Shown here: positions 19,406 through 27,097 of the stretch, piece after piece
Numbering within the stretch: the stretch's first letter is position 1
How the letters are laid out: every line of letters starts with the position of its first letter
Assembly: GCF_009711715.1 (NCBI RefSeq)
Contig: NZ_VENF01000009.1
Coordinates: 62,001 to 126,000, forward strand
DNA: 64,000 nt
Reading direction: 5' to 3'
Source of the DNA: Methylophaga sp.
GTDB lineage: Bacteria > Pseudomonadota > Gammaproteobacteria > Nitrosococcales > Methylophagaceae
Translations under genes and position numbers: made by a program
The notes under the pieces: generated by a model
Databases searched by the model: none
What the model was told of the DNA's origin: nothing
Seen by the model: the letters and a program-made list of their open reading frames with translations, nothing else

Positions 19406-19678
19406 TTAGTATTCCCAGTTACCTGTTTTTTTGAAGTTCGCAACTCGTTGAGCATTGCGTTTTTCCATGGCATTCAGCGCTTCCTGCTGTTTATTGAGCT
19501 CTTTTTCGCTGTGCTTGGGATCGTATTTACTGCCTTTGATTTTTTCAGGGAAGCCAGGTTTGGCTTCCCAGCAGTTGCCGGGGGCTTCACAGTTGGTTCC
19601 ATCATAAGCCATCACAGCGGTGCCGCCTGACAGCATCATCAGGGCAGAACATGTGACTGCGATTGTTTTAAATTTCAT
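19406..19678 (-). CDS. mxaI: Methanol dehydrogenase small (beta) subunit
   Basis: The 90-residue precursor has a Sec signal ending AVMA (cleavage after residue 24). The mature subunit starts YDGTNC and contains the family pattern CWEAKPGFPEKI-GSKYDPKH. The cysteines at precursor positions 30 and 36 form the known disulfide. Lys is abundant, as expected for the subunit that wraps along the MxaF surface in the alpha2-beta2 enzyme. AGGAG lies 7-11 nt before the ATG. Its presence fits a true calcium MxaFI enzyme, since XoxF enzymes usually lack it. Confidence 0.97.
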   Translation of the reverse strand: MKFKTIAVTCSALMMLSGGTAVMAYDGTNCEAPGNCWEAKPGFPEKIKGSKYDPKHSEKELNKQQEALNAMEKRNAQRVANFKKTGNWEY

Positions 19679-19760
19679 TTTTTCTCTCCTTTTATTGCGA
19701 CGACATAATGAATTGATGTGTTATCGGGGTGGCAACACATCACCCATTAATTGTTTGAAA

Positions 19761-20339
19761 TCATTTTTTAAAGTTTTTCAGTGCTTCTTTGTAATCTTCA
19801 GGGACAGGCGCCGGGGTGAAGTCAGCTCTCTCTTCTTCACTCAACCATTCAGCTTTTTCAGGGTCGCCCCAGTAAACACTGCGAATCCATGCCATCACCT
19901 GCAGCATTTCATCAATGGTGAGGTTGTTGTATTGCGGCCCCATCATGCTGCGGGCCCCTCCATAGATAGTCTCAAACAGACCCTTGTCGGTGGCATTTTT
20001 GGGATAGGTGTAATAGTCATCACCCAAAGCCGGACCCAGTTTGCCTTCAGCATGATGACCGTGACAGCCTGAACAGGCGGTCATAAACAGGCTTTCGCCT
20101 GTGTGAATGGCTTCTTCATCATTGTTGTAGATGTTTTCGCCGGTATTTTTAAAGTGTTTAACCGCCTCTGTCTTTTCACCTTTTTTACCGAACGAAAAGT
20201 CCAGAACCTCACCAGTGATAGTGTTGCGGAACATCAGTTGCGACTGTGCAATCGGTATCAGTGACACAGTGACGATTGAAGCCAGCAAAATGGCGATGGT
20301 GTGGCGGTTTTTTTTCGCTAAGCGAGTTGTATCTGTCAT
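19761..20339 (-). CDS. mxaG: Cytochrome cL, electron acceptor of methanol dehydrogenase
   Basis: MxaG is the periplasmic class I c-type cytochrome that takes electrons one at a time from PQQ in methanol dehydrogenase. An N-terminal signal anchor (about residues 13-33, cleavage near AQSQ) precedes a single haem site CSGCH (C89, C92, H93). The GPALGDDYYTYPKN segment and the GGARSMMGPQYNNLT methionine ligand region follow. The acidic C-terminal tail (DPEKAEWLSEEERADF) suits docking to the basic enzyme. It lies between mxaJ and mxaI. Confidence 0.96.
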   Translation of the reverse strand: MTDTTRLAKKNRHTIAILLASIVTVSLIPIAQSQLMFRNTITGEVLDFSFGKKGEKTEAVKHFKNTGENIYNNDEEAIHTGESLFMTACSGCHGHHAEGKLGPALGDDYYTYPKNATDKGLFETIYGGARSMMGPQYNNLTIDEMLQVMAWIRSVYWGDPEKAEWLSEEERADFTPAPVPEDYKEALKNFKK

Positions 20340-20371
20340 GGTTTTAAATCTTTCCTGTTGTGGGCTCAGCT

Positions 20372-21214
20372 TTAAAGAAGGGGGATGCCTTCCTGTTTAA
20401 GCACGGCTTTTATTTTTGAATCAGCCTCTTGCAGGGCCGTATTTATCTCTGCCAGCAAGTCTTTATCTTCTGTACGCACAGCCACAGACTGTTCGTAGTG
20501 CTGGAGCACCCCTTCACCGTCATTGGTCTGGGCAACTTCTTCAGAGACCACCATTTTCAGCGGCACTGAAGCTGATTGAACATAACGTGCTGCTTCCGGT
20601 GCCCAGATATGAGCAAGATCTGCTTTACCGGAGCTAACTTCAGCAATTAATACGTCTGGGGCGTAGCGGACATACTGGTTGCGTCTTGACTTGAAGCCGA
20701 TGAGCGACATCATGTAGTTGAAATTGCCTTCGTATTTGTCGATCTCATGAAGCATCACTTCGGAGGGACTGCCAGGAACGATGGCGAATTTGCTCATGGA
20801 CTGGAGGTCTTCGCTTTGCCAGGTTTTAATATCCAGATCTTTGTCAGCCGGATAAATGAATGCGTAGCCGGATTTATAATAGGGCTTGCTGGTTGCAACG
20901 CGCGGATCATCCTTATCCACACCCATCACAACATCACATTCATTTTTGAGCAGCTTCTCGGTGACCAGGAAAATGGCCGCTTTATCAGACCAGACCATTT
21001 CCAGTTCACGGTCCATCTCTTCGGCGAGAATGGCCGCCAGCCTGTTTTCGAAACCTTCGCCGCTTTTGCTGGAATAAGGCATTTCATCAGCGGCCGCGCA
21101 GACGCGAAGCGTTTCGTTGTTTGCACTGGCGATATGGCTGAGCATCATGCCGCTGCCAATCAGTAAGCTGAAAAGCGTTTTGAATGTTTTGTTGCTTTGA
21201 ATGTTTATTTTCAT
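20372..21214 (-). CDS. mxaJ: MxaJ, periplasmic binding-protein-like factor
   Basis: The 280-residue precursor has a Sec signal cut near HIASA (residue 31). The mature protein has a type II solute-binding fold (SBP_bac_3-like): LRVCAAADEMPYSS at its start, then VTEKLLKNECDVVMGV and a C-terminal INTALQEADSKIKAVLKQEGIPLL. MxaJ is co-transcribed with mxaF in all mxa clusters. It is required for active enzyme, probably as a chaperone rather than a nutrient carrier. It follows mxaF after a 9-bp-stem intercistronic hairpin. Confidence 0.93.
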   Translation of the reverse strand: MKINIQSNKTFKTLFSLLIGSGMMLSHIASANNETLRVCAAADEMPYSSKSGEGFENRLAAILAEEMDRELEMVWSDKAAIFLVTEKLLKNECDVVMGVDKDDPRVATSKPYYKSGYAFIYPADKDLDIKTWQSEDLQSMSKFAIVPGSPSEVMLHEIDKYEGNFNYMMSLIGFKSRRNQYVRYAPDVLIAEVSSGKADLAHIWAPEAARYVQSASVPLKMVVSEEVAQTNDGEGVLQHYEQSVAVRTEDKDLLAEINTALQEADSKIKAVLKQEGIPLL

Positions 21215-21236
21215 GGTGCTTGACCCCTTGATGGAA

Positions 21237-21262
21237 GGCCGGCAGCCAGATGACTGCCGGCC
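21237..21262 (-). other. Intercistronic hairpin between mxaF and mxaJ
   Basis: GGCCGGCAG and CTGCCGGCC form a perfect 9-bp stem with an 8-nt loop in the 93-bp gap after the mxaF stop. On the minus strand no T run follows, so it is unlikely to terminate. It looks like a 3'-end stabiliser that would raise MxaF relative to MxaJ. Confidence 0.65.
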
Positions 21263-21307
21263 GGGTTTTATAACGATTAAGCTTTTAGTAAATGCGGTAA
21301 GCCATGC

Positions 21308-23191
21308 TTACATTTCGTATTCACCGACGCTCAGATCGTCATAGGGGCTCTTACCATCAATTGCAAAGACCATGACGCCACCACCCATCTGGGTGTTTTT
21401 CGCCAGTTCTTTAAAGGCGCCGACAGCACCCAGACCGGCAGAGGGGTCATTCAGATCAAACACCAGACCGACAGCTGGCCAGCCACCAACACCATAGTTG
21501 ATAGCCACATACTGGGTACCGTTATGGGTGTAGGTCATCGGGTGACCTATAGCGCCGGAAGGCAGTTTGAATTTCCACAACAGATCACCGTTGTCAGCAT
21601 CACGTGCTTTGATGAAGCCATCGAGGGTGCCATAGAAAACCAGGCCGCCTTTGGTTGCCATGGTGCCGCCCCAAACGGAGAATTTCTCCATTTTTTCCCA
21701 GGCAAATTCACCGGTAATGGCATTGTAGGCTTTGACCTGGCCGGAACCGATGCCATTCTGGCGGTCACCTTTGGGGCCAGGGTAAGACCAAACATTGGCA
21801 CCCACGAAGAACTGACCGGCACGGTATGGCAGCATGAATGGCTCCCAATCCATACACAGGTGGTTCAGGCCGAGGTAGAACAGTTCACGTTCCGGGTCAT
21901 ACGAGTCGAAGCCCTGGTTGTGGAAACCCATGGCGGACGGGCAGATGTCACGTGAACGGTGGCCCATACGGGTGCTGTATTCCGGGTCACGAATTGGCAG
22001 ACCGGTTTCAAGATCGACTTTTTTCACCCAGTTGGCGGTGTCGTCCATCTTGTTGGCAGAGACCAGATCACCGGTTTCACGATCCAGGGTGTAAATGATC
22101 CCGTTACGGTCAGGGTGGGTCAGCAGCTTGCGCATTTTGCCATTTTTGTCTTTCTGCTCAGACAGCATCATGACGTTGACGCCAGCATAGTCCCACTCAT
22201 CATGAGGGGTTTTCTGATAACCGAACTTGGCCAGACCGGTGTCCAGATCACGACCCCAGATAGTCATGGTCCATTTGTTATCACCGGGGCGCATGGTCTC
22301 ATTCCACGGGGCCGGGTTACCTGAACCATAGTAGAACATGTTCAGATCCGGGTCGTAGGCATACCAGCCCCAGTTGGTACCGCCACCGATTTTCCAGGCA
22401 TTGTCTTCCCAGGTTTTAGTGCCCAGCCCTTTCTGACCGTAGTGGGGGTTTTCACTGTTGAAGTCTTTGTGCAGACCAATATCACTGTCAGGACCGGTGG
22501 CATACCAGCGCCAGGCCATTTCACCGGTGTGAATATCATAAGCGGTAACATAACCACGGACACCCAGCTCAGCACCGGAAGAACCCTGGATAACCAGGTC
22601 TTTGGCGACGAATGGGGCAGCTGTTTCAGTCTGACCGACACTAATATCGGCATTTTCCACTTTCCAGTGGACTTCACCGGTTTCCGCATTCAGGGCGACA
22701 ACGTGACCATCCAGCTGGCTTTTCACGATCATGGCCGGTGTTTTCTCGTCACCCGGCCAGTAAGCGAGACCACGGTTGACCACGTCACAGCAGGCGACGG
22801 CACGTGCTGCCGGATCCTGTTTTGGTTTATGTTCCCACTTGATCACGCCCGGTTCATCGAGGTCGATAGCAAAGGTGTTGTTCGGGAACGGGGTGTGGAT
22901 GTACATGGTTCCGTCGACCACCAGCGGCGCGCCCTCATGACCATTCAGAACGCCGGTTGAGAACGACCAGGACGGGCGCAGGCGATTAACGTTCTTTTTG
23001 TTGATCTGGGTTTGCGTACTGTAGTGGGTGCCTGAGAAGTCCTTACCCTGCATCACCCAGTTTTCGTTGTTCTGCTGAAGTTCGACCAGTTTCTGGTTTG
23101 CCATAGCAGCACCGGACACTAGGCCCAGGGCTGATGAAACAGCAAGTGCAGTACCGAGTCTGGACCATCGGTTCAGATGCGTTTCTCTCAT
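21308..23191 (-). CDS. mxaF: Methanol dehydrogenase large subunit, PQQ- and calcium-dependent
   Basis: This is the catalytic subunit that oxidises methanol to formaldehyde in the periplasm. The 627-residue precursor has a signal cut after AMA (residue 31). The adjacent cysteines C134-C135 form the vicinal disulfide ring over PQQ, and W-docking beta-propeller repeats run throughout. The catalytic Asp is D334 in DEWDYAG (mature D303). The residue two positions on is Ala (A336), not the Asp that binds lanthanides in XoxF, so this is the calcium form. AGGAGG lies 6 nt before the ATG, a very strong ribosome site. It heads the mxa cluster directly downstream of a two-component system. Confidence 0.98.
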   Translation of the reverse strand: MRETHLNRWSRLGTALAVSSALGLVSGAAMANQKLVELQQNNENWVMQGKDFSGTHYSTQTQINKKNVNRLRPSWSFSTGVLNGHEGAPLVVDGTMYIHTPFPNNTFAIDLDEPGVIKWEHKPKQDPAARAVACCDVVNRGLAYWPGDEKTPAMIVKSQLDGHVVALNAETGEVHWKVENADISVGQTETAAPFVAKDLVIQGSSGAELGVRGYVTAYDIHTGEMAWRWYATGPDSDIGLHKDFNSENPHYGQKGLGTKTWEDNAWKIGGGTNWGWYAYDPDLNMFYYGSGNPAPWNETMRPGDNKWTMTIWGRDLDTGLAKFGYQKTPHDEWDYAGVNVMMLSEQKDKNGKMRKLLTHPDRNGIIYTLDRETGDLVSANKMDDTANWVKKVDLETGLPIRDPEYSTRMGHRSRDICPSAMGFHNQGFDSYDPERELFYLGLNHLCMDWEPFMLPYRAGQFFVGANVWSYPGPKGDRQNGIGSGQVKAYNAITGEFAWEKMEKFSVWGGTMATKGGLVFYGTLDGFIKARDADNGDLLWKFKLPSGAIGHPMTYTHNGTQYVAINYGVGGWPAVGLVFDLNDPSAGLGAVGAFKELAKNTQMGGGVMVFAIDGKSPYDDLSVGEYEM

Positions 23192-23234
23192 ATATCCTCC
23201 TATTTGTTTTGAGTGTCAGCTGAGACTGACTTTG

Positions 23235-23288
23235 TGGTGCAGCACCAATTACAGAAAACGGTGCTAAAGCACAGCATCCATAGTGCTT
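23235..23288 (-). promoter_or_regulatory. Repeat-rich leader/operator region of mxaF
   Basis: In the mxaF upstream region the pentamer GTGCT or its complement AGCAC occurs five times within about 54 bp. AGCACC and GGTGCT can pair across 13 nt, and GGTGC-A-GCACC is a palindrome. These can form alternative mRNA hairpins or be tandem binding sites for the adjacent response regulator. The mxaF promoter should lie in or just before this stretch, but I cannot assign -35/-10 boxes with confidence. Confidence 0.45.
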
Positions 23289-23387
23289 TTTTTTGAACAG
23301 GACGGGATAGAGAGCGGGGCCCGAAAGCCTAAGGGAAGTTATCCCAAAATGGCGGATGAATGGGCGGTACCGGCTTGATAGCGAGCA

Positions 23388-23406
23388 GGCCGGCATCGTC
23401 CGGCCG
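23388..23406. other. GC-rich hairpin downstream of the response regulator gene
   Basis: GGCCGG and CCGGCC face each other across a short loop, about 40 bp past the response-regulator stop codon. There is no T run. It could mark the 3' end of the regulator mRNA or be an operator upstream of mxaF. Confidence 0.3.
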
Positions 23407-23442
23407 AGTCTCTGAAAGGTAGCGCACGATGCCGGGAGGTGA

Positions 23443-24087
23443 TCAAACGGGAGGTGTCTGTAAAACACCGGTTTTTTGGGCCAGAAAGATAATCTCAGCC
23501 AGATTGCTGGTGCCGAGCTTACGCATCATATTTGTTTTGTAATTGGAGACGGTCTTGGGCGCCAGGGCCAGGCTGCCAGCCATTTCATTAATGCTCCGGC
23601 CTTCCGCCACCATTCTGAATACAGCGAACTCCTGGTGGGAAAGGGCATCCAGTTTGTGGTTGGCATGAACCAGCTTATCCATCGCGATGGCCCGCGCTAT
23701 TTCGGTACTGAGGTAGTGACCTTTATTGACAATGGTTCTGACAGCCTCAATCAGTACGGATGAAGAGCAGGATTTGGTGATATAACCCCGAGCCCCCATC
23801 TCCATGGCCCGCATCGCCAGGGTTGAATCGTCGTGCATGGTGCACACCAGAATCCTTGCTTTGGGATTGCGGGCCGTGATGCGGCGGATACATTCAAGCC
23901 CGCCGGCTCCCGGCATGCTGATATCAATAATACAGATATCAGGATTGAGATTGAGATATTGCCGATATCCTTCCTCAGAATTGCTGGCCTGAGCCACGAC
24001 TTCAAAACCGGCTGAATTCAGCAGTTGCTGATAGCCTTCTCTGAGGATGGTGTGATCATCAATAAGAAGAACAGTGATAGCTTGCAT
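23443..24087 (-). CDS. LuxR/NarL-family response regulator, likely regulator of mxa
   Basis: The 214-residue protein has an N-terminal receiver domain with the acidic pair D10-D11, phospho-acceptor D55 (IIDISMPG) and a conserved Lys (YITKS, about 105). A C-terminal helix-turn-helix follows (ALSHQEFAVFRMVAEGRS-INEMAGSLALAPKTVSNYKTNM). It follows the kinase gene by 13 bp and precedes mxaF in the same direction. Comparable regulators are MxaB of Methylobacterium and MoxX of Paracoccus. Control of mxaF is inferred from location. Confidence 0.9.
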   Translation of the reverse strand: MQAITVLLIDDHTILREGYQQLLNSAGFEVVAQASNSEEGYRQYLNLNPDICIIDISMPGAGGLECIRRITARNPKARILVCTMHDDSTLAMRAMEMGARGYITKSCSSSVLIEAVRTIVNKGHYLSTEIARAIAMDKLVHANHKLDALSHQEFAVFRMVAEGRSINEMAGSLALAPKTVSNYKTNMMRKLGTSNLAEIIFLAQKTGVLQTPPV

Positions 24088-24100
24088 AAGTGGTATTCAT

Positions 24101-25096
24101 TTATATAAGTGGTTGATAAGGGAGCTTCAACTGCAATCTGGTCCCGGAGGGCTTTTTTGTAGAGAGCTCATAGATGCCGCCGAGTGATTGCGCACGTTCG
24201 CGAACTGCAAGCAGGCCCAGTCCACGGTCAGCAAAATCAGCAGGCAGTCCTTTGCCATTGTCTTCCAGTACCAGCTGCAGTTGATGATGGCCAAATTCCT
24301 GAAACTGACAGATATCGACCGTGACCATATCGGCATCTGCATGACGCCGGATATTGCTCAGGCCTTCCTGTAGTCCCCGGTAAAGTGCAAATGCAACGTC
24401 GTTTCCGATCTCATCGTCTTTCAATTCAATTTGTGTTTCGACACTGATATGTGTGTTTGCGCCCCGCCAGTCATGCAGTAACTCCTGAACAGCGCCGGAC
24501 AGACCAATACTGTCCAGACTGGGTGGTTTCAACTGCCGAAGTTTCTGGCGGGTGATCGAACGCAAATGATCAGTACTGTCGATAACGGAACTGAGACAGG
24601 CTTTCAGTTGCTTGTTCTGAGACAGGTTCCGGGCCACAGTCAGATTGGCATCCATTGCCGCCAGGTGCTGGCCGAAAACATCGTGCAGTTCGGTGGCCAG
24701 GTGCTTTCGTTCCGATTCCCGCACTTCAATCAAATGCTTAATCAGTGCCTGATTCTCACTGAGGAGCTGACGGATATTGTCATTATTCGCTTGCAGTTTG
24801 GCCTGCATTGCCAGGTTATTACTGAGGCTGTAGCTCAGGGCGCGGAGTCGACGGATGCTGAACCATATCAGGCCGAGACAAGCTGCCAGCAATACAAAAA
24901 CGATTTCATCCAACTGATAGACTTCACCGAGAGCGGTCCAGTCAATATAACGCTCCGCCAGATCCAAATGGGCTGCCAGAAGGTAGGTTGAGAGCGTTAA
25001 AAATGCCACCCAGAGCAAATCCCCGATAGTCTGACGACCACCATGCAGTTTGCTCTCGGAGTGGGGAAAGTCCCTGGGAGGGAGGCTCACAGTCAT
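24101..25096 (-). CDS. Sensor histidine kinase, NarL-type, partner of the mxa regulator
   Basis: From ATG 25096 (the frame itself is open from 25177) the protein has about 331 residues. It has two membrane helices (LLWVAFLTLSTYLLAAHL and IVFVLLAACLGLIWFSI) with a short periplasmic loop between them. A coiled segment leads to the HisKA_3 dimerisation motif ESERKHLATELHDVFGQHLAAM, whose phospho-acceptor His is in ELHD. A HATPase domain follows (NIRRHADAD, EDNGKGLP, GLGLLAVRERA). There is no sensory domain, so the signal is probably membrane or redox related. It is comparable to MoxY of Paracoccus by position. It is divergent from the next operon. Confidence 0.88.
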   Translation of the reverse strand: MTVSLPPRDFPHSESKLHGGRQTIGDLLWVAFLTLSTYLLAAHLDLAERYIDWTALGEVYQLDEIVFVLLAACLGLIWFSIRRLRALSYSLSNNLAMQAKLQANNDNIRQLLSENQALIKHLIEVRESERKHLATELHDVFGQHLAAMDANLTVARNLSQNKQLKACLSSVIDSTDHLRSITRQKLRQLKPPSLDSIGLSGAVQELLHDWRGANTHISVETQIELKDDEIGNDVAFALYRGLQEGLSNIRRHADADMVTVDICQFQEFGHHQLQLVLEDNGKGLPADFADRGLGLLAVRERAQSLGGIYELSTKKPSGTRLQLKLPYQPLI

Positions 25097-25288
25097 GGCA
25101 TTTCCATCTGTAATAAAACCGAGAGTATTCACCACCTGACAAGGTCTATACAGGGGGGAAATGCACAATGGGAGCAATTCATAGCGCTAAAAATGAGACT
25201 GTCACGGGAATATCCGCGCTGTTGTCTCTAACGCCCTCAGACAAGGCTGAGTAGGATGTTCCAACACATCAGAAAGGCAGGAAAAATT

Positions 25289-25609
25289 ATGAAAATATTC
25301 TCAGTGTTGCTGTTTTGCCTGTCGGTCACAACAGCCGCATTTGCGCAGCAAGCTAATGACTTATATGAAGAACTGCAGTTTCTTAAAACCTTTGCCGGCC
25401 AGAGCGCCGAATTTGTCAAAACCGAACTGGGAGAGCCCACCTCAGTAGTACAGCGTGAGAATCAAGGTGGCACAGTCGAGTTCTGGATTTATCAGGACAG
25501 AGTCCGGCAGGGCACATCAGACAAGGTTTACCGCTACACCCAAATTGGCATAGCCAATGGCTTTGTGGAAACGCTGGGTCACACCAATCGTGATATCAAG
25601 AGTCAGTAA
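25289..25609 (+). CDS. Small periplasmic protein next to the mxa cluster, unknown function
   Basis: I do not recognise this family. From ATG 25289 (GCAGGA about 7 nt upstream) the 106-residue product has a Sec signal cut near AFAQQ (residue 20). The mature part contains TFAGQSAEFVKTELGEPTSVVQ, then a beta-rich stretch VEFWIYQDRVRQGTSDKVYRYTQIGI. The helix-then-GEPT pattern followed by a Tyr/Trp-rich strand recalls the SmpA/BamE-like fold, but this is only a resemblance. It shares a tight operon with the MxaD-like gene (15 bp) and the propeller gene, so a role in methanol oxidation is likely. Confidence 0.7.
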   Translation: MKIFSVLLFCLSVTTAAFAQQANDLYEELQFLKTFAGQSAEFVKTELGEPTSVVQRENQGGTVEFWIYQDRVRQGTSDKVYRYTQIGIANGFVETLGHTNRDIKSQ

Positions 25610-25624
25610 TTAATGAGGAACAAC

Positions 25625-26146
25625 ATGAAACAATGGGCAAGCCTGCTGCTGGCAGGGCAATTTCTGCTGCCGAATATGGCTGTGGCACACGGTCCGACAC
25701 CACAGAAAATCGATGAAAAAGTGGTGATCGCAGCACCGATTGATGAAGTCTGGCAACAAGTCAGTGATTTCGGCGCGATCGCTGACTGGCATCCGATGGT
25801 GGAAAAAGTCGAAGTACCTGAAGCAGGCACGCGGGTGCTGACCCTGAAAGGCAAAGGTAATATCACTGAAAGTCTGGACGATATGAATGCCGATGAACAC
25901 TCGATGAGCTACCGACTTTATGAAGAGGATATTACGGTATTACCGGTCAGCTTCTACAGTGTTTCCATTGAACTGGAGCCGGTCGATGCCGGCACGGAAA
26001 TGAGCTGGAAGGGTCGTTTTTACCGGGCTGATACAGGTAATTTTCCTCCTGAACACTACAACGATGCTGCTGCGGTGTCGGCGATGACTGAGTTTGCCAA
26101 TAGCGGAATGGCAGCATTGAAACAACAACTGGAAGGCCGAAAATAG
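25625..26146 (+). CDS. mxaD: MxaD-like periplasmic SRPBCC protein
   Basis: From ATG 25625 (AGGA 6 nt upstream; better placed than the ATG at 25613) it encodes 173 residues. A Sec signal is cut near AVAHG. The mature protein has the START/SRPBCC fold signature: VVIAAPIDEVWQQVSDFGAIADWHPMVEKVEV, a SYRLYEEDITVLPVSFYSVSIEL strand set, and a C-terminal helix. MxaD of Methylobacterium is a periplasmic SRPBCC protein that helps methanol dehydrogenase pass electrons to cytochrome cL. Here it is divergent from the mxa cluster rather than at its end. Confidence 0.8.
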   Translation: MKQWASLLLAGQFLLPNMAVAHGPTPQKIDEKVVIAAPIDEVWQQVSDFGAIADWHPMVEKVEVPEAGTRVLTLKGKGNITESLDDMNADEHSMSYRLYEEDITVLPVSFYSVSIELEPVDAGTEMSWKGRFYRADTGNFPPEHYNDAAAVSAMTEFANSGMAALKQQLEGRK

Positions 26147-27097
26147 ATGAGACCAAAGCGCAGCTATTTGCTCCTGCTGTCATTATTGGTGCCTGGCGCC
26201 GTGACAGCAGAGCGCGCTTTTCTCACTCATCAGGCTGCTGATAGCGTATCAGTGGTTGATTTAGAGACAATGGAAAGACTTGCCGAACTTAAGGTAGCAG
26301 CCGCCCCTGTCGGTGTTGCGATCGATAATTTAGGTAAACGCTTTTATGTGACTCATCCGGAAAAAGGACTAATCAGCGTCATAGACAGTGAAAGCTATAA
26401 AAAAGTCGGTGAAGTTCGAACCGGAGGTCAACTTTTTGGCATCGCGGTCGATTCCGGGGACAAGCATCAGGTCTTTGTGGCTGACTGGGAACGCAATGCA
26501 GTGCTGGTAGTAAACCCTGAATCGATGCTGGTGGTTGATTTGCTTGCCGTCGGCGAAAATCCGGCCGGGCTGACACTTGATAGTGAGCGCCGACGGATTT
26601 ACGTTGCTAATCGTGAAAGCAACAGTCTGAGCGTTCTGGATGCCGATACGCCCGATCTGTATGCCGAGGTGGAAACAGGCAAAGCGCCTTATGCTGTTTC
26701 CATTAGTGCTGATGGCAAACTGGTTTTTGTGACGGGCATTCAGGACGATAGTCTGACCGTGATTGATACTCAGGATTATTCAGTAACTGCCAGACTGGAA
26801 GCAGGTGATAAGCCTTACGGGGTCGCTACCACGCCTGACAACAGGTATGTGCTAGTCGTCAATCAGGGCAGTAATGATCTGTGGGTTTACGACCAGCAGA
26901 CGCTGGAAAAACTGGTTGAAATCCCGGTCGGAGAAATGCCCGAGAGCGTTGCGGTTTCGGCAGATGGTGCTTATGCCTATGTCACTAACTGGTTCAGTAA
27001 TGATTTGTCAGTGATTGAGCTCGCGACACGCAGAGAAATAAAGCGTTTGCCCGTCGCTGAGTCACCCCGGAGTCTGGGCCGTTTTGTTGCGGACTAA
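26147..27097 (+). CDS. YVTN-family beta-propeller protein, periplasmic
   Basis: The 316-residue protein starts on the base after the mxaD stop. A Sec signal (cleavage near VTAER, residue 21) is followed by repeats of about 42 residues with YVTN-type cores: RFYVTHPEKG, RIYVANRESNSL, LVFVTGIQDDSL, YVLVVNQGSNDL, YAYVTNWFSNDL. These build a six- or seven-bladed propeller. Such proteins are often found near PQQ-dependent alcohol dehydrogenase genes, but their biochemical role is not established. The stop overlaps the stop of the convergent GGDEF-EAL gene by 3 bp, leaving no room for a terminator between them. Confidence 0.82.
   Translation: MRPKRSYLLLLSLLVPGAVTAERAFLTHQAADSVSVVDLETMERLAELKVAAAPVGVAIDNLGKRFYVTHPEKGLISVIDSESYKKVGEVRTGGQLFGIAVDSGDKHQVFVADWERNAVLVVNPESMLVVDLLAVGENPAGLTLDSERRRIYVANRESNSLSVLDADTPDLYAEVETGKAPYAVSISADGKLVFVTGIQDDSLTVIDTQDYSVTARLEAGDKPYGVATTPDNRYVLVVNQGSNDLWVYDQQTLEKLVEIPVGEMPESVAVSADGAYAYVTNWFSNDLSVIELATRREIKRLPVAESPRSLGRFVAD

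Noticed and set aside
21308..23191. Possible XoxF (lanthanide) identity because of a D-x-D in WGRDLDTG
   Set aside because: That D-x-D is not the diagnostic site. The diagnostic position is two residues after the catalytic Asp in DEWDYAG, and it is Ala; mxaI is also present.
23043..23468. Extra small gene between the response regulator and mxaF
   Set aside because: This minus-strand frame overlaps the mxaF signal-peptide region in another frame, is Arg/Cys/Ser-rich without motif, and covers the mxaF promoter region.
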